64,000 nucleotides of DNA. It comes from Lachnospiraceae bacterium (GTDB taxonomy: Bacteria > Bacillota_A > Clostridia > Lachnospirales > Lachnospiraceae). A model generated the notes under the pieces. That model was given only the letters and a program-made list of their open reading frames with translations, searched no databases and was not told the DNA's origin. The number at the start of each line of letters is the position of its first letter. Position 1 is the stretch's first letter. Location: the NCBI GenBank assembly GCA_009774465.1, contig VSNT01000003.1, positions 7,664-71,663 on the forward strand, written 5' to 3'. The position numbers and the translations under genes are program-made. Positions 60,154-64,000 of this stretch are shown here, in pieces.

Positions 60154-60972
60154 ATGGAAAAAAAAGATAAGCTGCTCACCATCGGCCAGTTTGCGGCTCT
60201 GCATGGCATCAACAAAAAAACTCTGATGTGGTATGACGAGATCGGACTTTTTCGCCCAGCCGCCATCAATCCGGAAAACGGATACCGGTGCTATAGCTAC
60301 CGCCAGAGTCTCATTCTGGAAATCATACTGCTGCTCCGGGAATTGGATGTCTCCATTATGGAAATACAGGATTTTATGAAAAACCGCTCTGCAGAAAATT
60401 TGAAAAACCTTTTGGATGAAAAAATCGAAAACCTGGATTTACAGCTCATGCACCTGCAGGCAGTCAGAAAAACCCTGTGCAGCCACCGGCAGGATATGAA
60501 CACCCTGCTTACCATGAATTTATCGGAAATCAGCATAATTGAAAAAGAAGAACACTGCCTTGTAACTGTGGATATAGACAAAAGCACTTCTTTTGAAAAA
60601 GAAGTGGAACTGATCACAGCCGAAACCAGCCGGTATCAATTAGGACGTCTCCATGACGCTTCCTATGGTTCCATGATTCCTGTTGACAGCCTGCTTACGG
60701 GCAATTTTGACAACTATACAAAGCTGTTTATTGAAATTCCTTTTTTAAAAAACAAAAAAGGGCTGCATACACAGCCCAAAGGTAACTATATAAAAGCTTT
60801 TTACAAAGGAACCTGGGAGAAAATCCCTCAAAAATATCAGGAAATCCTGGAATTTGCCCATTCCCACAATCTAACCTTATCCGGCTTTTCTTACGAAAAA
60901 GGAATTAACGAAATTGTCATTGACCGGATTGAGGATTATATTGTACAAATTGAAATCCCTATTTTAGAGTAA
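60154..60972 (+). CDS. MerR-family regulator with GyrI-like effector domain
   Basis: The protein (272 residues) has an N-terminal MerR winged helix (LLTIGQFAALHGINKKTLMWYDEIGLF, then YRCYSYRQ), a helical linker (about 75-115) and a C-terminal GyrI-like small-molecule domain (about 125-270, ending IVIDRIEDYIVQIEIPI). Such regulators bind drugs and activate efflux genes. ATG 60154 has GGAGGAAATA; the longer frame starts at 60142. It is divergent from the MATE gene and likely activates it. It converges on the next gene with only 2 bases between. Confidence 0.9.
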   Translation: MEKKDKLLTIGQFAALHGINKKTLMWYDEIGLFRPAAINPENGYRCYSYRQSLILEIILLLRELDVSIMEIQDFMKNRSAENLKNLLDEKIENLDLQLMHLQAVRKTLCSHRQDMNTLLTMNLSEISIIEKEEHCLVTVDIDKSTSFEKEVELITAETSRYQLGRLHDASYGSMIPVDSLLTGNFDNYTKLFIEIPFLKNKKGLHTQPKGNYIKAFYKGTWEKIPQKYQEILEFAHSHNLTLSGFSYEKGINEIVIDRIEDYIVQIEIPILE

Positions 60973-60974
60973 AT

Positions 60975-61808
60975 CTAACCAACCTTTTGCGCAATAAGCG
61001 TGTCCATACAATGTTTATGAGGTATGCCGCCGCTGTTACAGTCAAATATTTCCTCCCGGCAGATATGAAACATCCAGTCATGGTAATATTCAAACAGCTC
61101 GCCCGAATACCACAAATGTCTTTTTTCTTCATCCTTTGTAGAATCCGGCGCGCACTTAATAAAAGGTTTTTGGACAAATACGTTTAAAGCATTTATACCG
61201 CCATTTGCAGTATACTTTTTCATACTTTCACACAGTTCTTTTCTCTTTGTCTGCGGAAGAAAGTGAAGCAGTCCGCTGCTGAATATAATGTCATATTCCA
61301 TATCAAAACTGTAGTCAAAAACATCTGCTTTAAAAAGCCTTACTTCCACTTTATTATGTTCTGCCAGTTTTTTCGCCTTTTCAATCCCCTGCTCTGATAA
61401 GTCAAATGCAGTCACCGCGTATCCGCATTTTGCAAAAAAAACCGCATCTTTCCCCTCTCCGCAGCCGATATCCAGCACGCGGTAAGGTTTGATCGGCGGA
61501 AGAATTTTCATTATGTCATAGCAAATGCGATTAGGCATAAGCCCCCAATAATATCCATCTGTATTATACCGGCTGTCATAATCTGCTGACACGCTGCTGT
61601 ATCCAAGCAGCGCATCAACCGTTGTATTTAGTTCTGCTGCAAGACGCGGGAGCATTTCTATATCAGGATATGCCATACCGTTTTCCCATTTTGACACTGC
61701 CTGGAAAGAAATGTTTAAGGACTTTGCAAGCTGATTCTGCGTCAATCCCAGTTCTTTACGTCTTTTACTGATTACTTCTCCTGTCTTTAACTGATCCATT
61801 CCTGCCAT
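60975..61808 (-). CDS. HTH-methyltransferase fusion protein
   Basis: The protein (277 residues) joins an N-terminal Cro/CI HTH (about 4-65: ISKRRKELGLTQNQLAKSLNISFQAVSKWENG) to a class I SAM-dependent methyltransferase (about 95-270) with motif I VLDIGCGEGKDAVFFAK, an acidic loop FDLSEQG and FSSGLLHFLPQTKR. Fusions of this type occur in Firmicutes, often near resistance genes; the substrate is unknown. ATG 61808 has AAAGGAG; the longer frame starts at 61823. Possibly it regulates its own or a neighbouring gene in response to SAM or methyl acceptor. Confidence 0.88.
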   Translation of the reverse strand: MAGMDQLKTGEVISKRRKELGLTQNQLAKSLNISFQAVSKWENGMAYPDIEMLPRLAAELNTTVDALLGYSSVSADYDSRYNTDGYYWGLMPNRICYDIMKILPPIKPYRVLDIGCGEGKDAVFFAKCGYAVTAFDLSEQGIEKAKKLAEHNKVEVRLFKADVFDYSFDMEYDIIFSSGLLHFLPQTKRKELCESMKKYTANGGINALNVFVQKPFIKCAPDSTKDEEKRHLWYSGELFEYYHDWMFHICREEIFDCNSGGIPHKHCMDTLIAQKVG

Positions 61809-62027
61809 ATGACTCCTTTCCAAATATTATCGAATCGTATCTGTCTTTATCTTAGTATAATCAAATGACAGCCGCAATAACGTAAGGATAGAATCATGTG
61901 TAATAATTCATCTGACAGTTGAATCATTTCTTAAGAATAAAAAAAGAAATATTTTGTCAAAATATGGAAATATTATGATACAATAACAATGTTTCTGTTG
62001 TTCATGCAGCTTGGGGAGGACTTGCTT

Positions 62028-63350
62028 ATGATGGTAAAAAGCTATGAAGCAAAAAGCGTTTATGAGGCTGTGCAGGAGCGCTTTCACTATTTGTTTCATG
62101 AATTCGAAAACATCTATGTATCATTCAGCGGCGGCAAGGACAGCGGTGTTTTACTGAATCTCCTGCTGGATTTTAAGCGTAAATACTATCCCACACGCAG
62201 AATCGGCGTCTTTCATCAGGACTTTGAAGCACAATACAGCGTAACCACAGAATATATTACAAGAACCTTCAGGGCATTGGAACAGGAATGCGACCTATAT
62301 TGGGTTTGTCTGCCAATGGCAACCAGAACAGCTCTCAGCAGTTATGAAATGTACTGGTATCCCTGGGACGATAAAAAAGAGGAACTGTGGGTTCGTCCAA
62401 GACCGGATTATCCATATGTAATCACCATAGACAAGCCTTTTAATCATTACCGCTATCAAATGCATCAGGAGGACCTGGCAAAACAGTTTGGACGGTTTTA
62501 TAAAGAATCACATGACAACAAAAAGACCGTATGTCTGCTTGGCATCCGCGCAGACGAATCTCTCCAGAGGTATAGTGGAATTTTAAATAAAAAATACGGA
62601 TACAAAGGAGAATGCTGGATTTCCAGACAATTTAAGGATGTATGGTGCGCTTCGCCCCTCTATGACTGGTCCAATCAGGATGTATGGGTGGCTAACTACC
62701 GGTTTCATTACGATTACAATGCCTTATATGATCTATATTATAAAGCCGGTCTTAAAATAAACCAGATGCGTGTGGCATCCCCCTTTAACGATTATTCCAA
62801 GGATGCCTTAAATCTGTACAGAGTAATTGATCCTGAAATCTGGACAAAACTTGTAGGGCGTGTCCGCGGCGCAAACTTTGCCTGCATCTATGGAAAAACC
62901 AAGGCAATGGGATACCGCAATATTACACTGCCCAAAGGCCATACCTGGGAATCCTATACAAAGTTTCTATTAGACACACTGCCAGCACGGCTTCGCAATA
63001 ATTATGTGAAAAAGTTCAATACTTCTATTGAGTTTTGGCATAAAACCGGCGGCGGACTTGCAGAAAATGTCATACAGGAATTGCTTGACCATGAATACCA
63101 TATCCGTCTGAACGGTGTATCGAACTATACACTGATGAAAAATTCCAGAGTTATTTTTATTGGAAATATTCCTGACAATACAGACGATATCAAGTCCACA
63201 AAGGATATTCCAAGCTGGAAACGAATGTGCTACTGCATTTTGAAAAATGATCATACCTGCCGCTTTATGGGGTTTGGCTTAACACGTCAGGAACAATTAC
63301 GAATTGATAAAATCAAGCGAAAATATGGAGAACTCATTCATGACAAATAA
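62028..63350 (+). CDS. IbrA-like PAPS-reductase-family protein (DUF3440)
   Basis: The protein (440 residues from the chosen start) has the PP-loop motif SFSGGKDSGVLLNLL near residues 29-43, as in PAPS reductases and DndC, followed by a DUF3440-type C-terminal part with GLRADE-like LLGIRADESLQRY, ASPLYDWSNQDVW and SPFNDYSKDALNLY. This matches IbrA, paired with IbrB in enterobacteria, where they activate adhesin genes. ATG 62028 has GGGGAGG. It overlaps the ParB-like gene by 11 bases. The chemistry is not known; related proteins occur with mobile elements. Confidence 0.85.
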   Translation: MMVKSYEAKSVYEAVQERFHYLFHEFENIYVSFSGGKDSGVLLNLLLDFKRKYYPTRRIGVFHQDFEAQYSVTTEYITRTFRALEQECDLYWVCLPMATRTALSSYEMYWYPWDDKKEELWVRPRPDYPYVITIDKPFNHYRYQMHQEDLAKQFGRFYKESHDNKKTVCLLGIRADESLQRYSGILNKKYGYKGECWISRQFKDVWCASPLYDWSNQDVWVANYRFHYDYNALYDLYYKAGLKINQMRVASPFNDYSKDALNLYRVIDPEIWTKLVGRVRGANFACIYGKTKAMGYRNITLPKGHTWESYTKFLLDTLPARLRNNYVKKFNTSIEFWHKTGGGLAENVIQELLDHEYHIRLNGVSNYTLMKNSRVIFIGNIPDNTDDIKSTKDIPSWKRMCYCILKNDHTCRFMGFGLTRQEQLRIDKIKRKYGELIHDK

Positions 63351-63891
63351 TACATTTAAAAGTCCGGTATATAATGTAATTGCAGTTCCTTTTGAAAAAA
63401 TCGTGCCAAATACATACAATCCAAACAATGTTGCGCCTCCTGAAATGAAGCTGCTCTATGACAGTATCAAAGAAGATGGTTATACAATGCCTATCGTATG
63501 TTATTACTCTCAGCAGCAGGATTTATATGCAATTGTAGACGGTTTTCACCGCTGGCGTGTAATGAAGGAGTATCCTGATATTTATGAACGCGAGCAGGGA
63601 ATGATGCCTGTCACCGTAATTAACAAATCTTTGTCCAATCGGATGGCAAGCACCATCAGACACAACCGCGCCCGCGGCTCCCATAATGTGGATTTGATGA
63701 GCAATATCATTAAAGAACTGCATGAACTGGGCAGAAGCGACGCATGGATTGCCAAACATCTGGGTATGGACAAGGATGAAATCCTGAGACTGAAACAAAT
63801 AAGCGGCCTTGCTGCACTGTTTAAAGATGTTAACTTTGGACAGGCATGGAAACCGGTTGAAATGGAAGAAGAAAAAACCCTGCAGAAATAA
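63340..63891 (+). CDS. IbrB-like ParB-domain protein
   Basis: This protein (183 residues) has a ParB/Srx-like nuclease or nucleotide-binding domain (about 10-100) with FEKIVPNTYNPN, AIVDGFHRWRVMKEY and TIRHNRARGSHN, followed by an HTH-like helical part (AWIAKHLGMDKDEILRLKQISGL). ParB domains bind CTP in other families. It matches IbrB, the partner of IbrA. ATG 63340 has GGAG within ibrA and overlaps it by 11 bases, so the two are translationally coupled. A terminator follows directly. Confidence 0.85.
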   Translation: MTNNTFKSPVYNVIAVPFEKIVPNTYNPNNVAPPEMKLLYDSIKEDGYTMPIVCYYSQQQDLYAIVDGFHRWRVMKEYPDIYEREQGMMPVTVINKSLSNRMASTIRHNRARGSHNVDLMSNIIKELHELGRSDAWIAKHLGMDKDEILRLKQISGLAALFKDVNFGQAWKPVEMEEEKTLQK

Positions 63892-63909
63892 ATTCTGCAA
63901 GGTTTTTTA
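63872..63909 (+). terminator. Terminator after ibrB-like gene
   Basis: AACC-CTGCAGAA and TTCTGCA-AGGTT form a stem with one unpaired base, followed by TTTTTTAT. The last 90 bases of the window show no gene. Confidence 0.8.
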
Positions 63910-64000
63910 TTTTGTTTAACTGTTGTCCATGCAGAAGAAGTTTTTTCCGATGGCAGATTATAAATTATCCTCCTCCCTTCCCATCCATTTCCCAAAAAGA

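Noticed and set aside
1..64000. CRISPR arrays, rRNA, tRNA genes, T-box leaders, insertion sequences or prophage
   Set aside because: No regularly spaced repeats, no tRNA-like CCA or TTCGA arm patterns, no T-box TGGNACC core, no transposase or integrase frame, and no phage structural genes were seen by eye. A covariance or profile search would be needed to rule out weak examples.

Overview
The window looks like chromosomal DNA of a Gram-positive, anaerobic Clostridia, most likely Lachnospiraceae. The evidence is a SCIFF peptide with its radical-SAM maturase, a TIGR04086-type membrane protein, a fused SecDF, HemZ, a glmS ribozyme, a CIRCE-controlled groESL, a PASTA kinase (PrkC) with its PP2C phosphatase, and a MurE carrying the DNPR motif of meso-diaminopimelate ligases. 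Most genes lie on the minus strand, so operons read right to left. No rRNA, tRNA, CRISPR array or insertion sequence was recognised. Start codons were moved from the longest ORF wherever a Shine-Dalgarno (SD) sequence pointed to an internal start.

Layout: 1-4.3 kb holds the start of the dcw cluster (mraZ-rsmH-ftsL-like) with a promoter and five MraZ boxes, then lgt and ychF. 4.3-12.0 kb is a defence region: a DUF1016 PD-(D/E)XK nuclease gene and a complete jetABCD (Wadjet) operon with a DUF5716-type JetA. 12.1-24.6 kb is a long housekeeping run: rsgA, prkC, prpC, rlmN, rsmB, a zinc metallopeptidase, fmt, def, priA and murE. 24.9-34.5 kb holds recJ, an ATPase/Toprim gene pair resembling RloAB/AbiL that is translationally joined to recJ, secDF, scfB, scfA, a CorC-like protein and a TIGR04086 protein.

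34.5-39.1 kb is an agr-type quorum-sensing locus. agrB and an unannotated 45-codon agrD lie on the plus strand; a second HTH gene, a LytTR response regulator and a GHKL sensor kinase lie on the minus strand and converge on them. The AgrD core has Ser where most have Cys. A perfect 352-bp tandem duplication spans the regulator/kinase junction, leaving both full genes intact but separating their overlapping stop/start.

39.2-49.5 kb holds hemZ, glmS with its ribozyme, a DUF3048 lipoprotein, an MBL hydrolase, rel and groESL. 49.6-54.0 kb is a signalling cluster (hybrid histidine kinase with two receivers, an unknown His-rich protein, a GGDEF protein with a degenerate motif). 54.0-55.7 kb is a redox trio (TlpA-like lipoprotein, CD1871A-type CXXC membrane peptide, polyferredoxin membrane protein). 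55.8-61.8 kb holds an HTH-ABC exporter operon, a divergent MATE/MerR pair with a textbook 19-bp-spacer promoter, and an HTH-methyltransferase fusion. 62.0-63.9 kb holds an ibrAB-like pair (PAPS-reductase family plus ParB-like).

The parts most worth following up are the agr locus with its duplication and predicted Ser-lactone signal, the ATPase/Toprim module fused into the recJ transcript, the Wadjet/DUF1016 island, the redox trio and the ibrAB pair. All functions are inferred from sequence reading; no database search was run.
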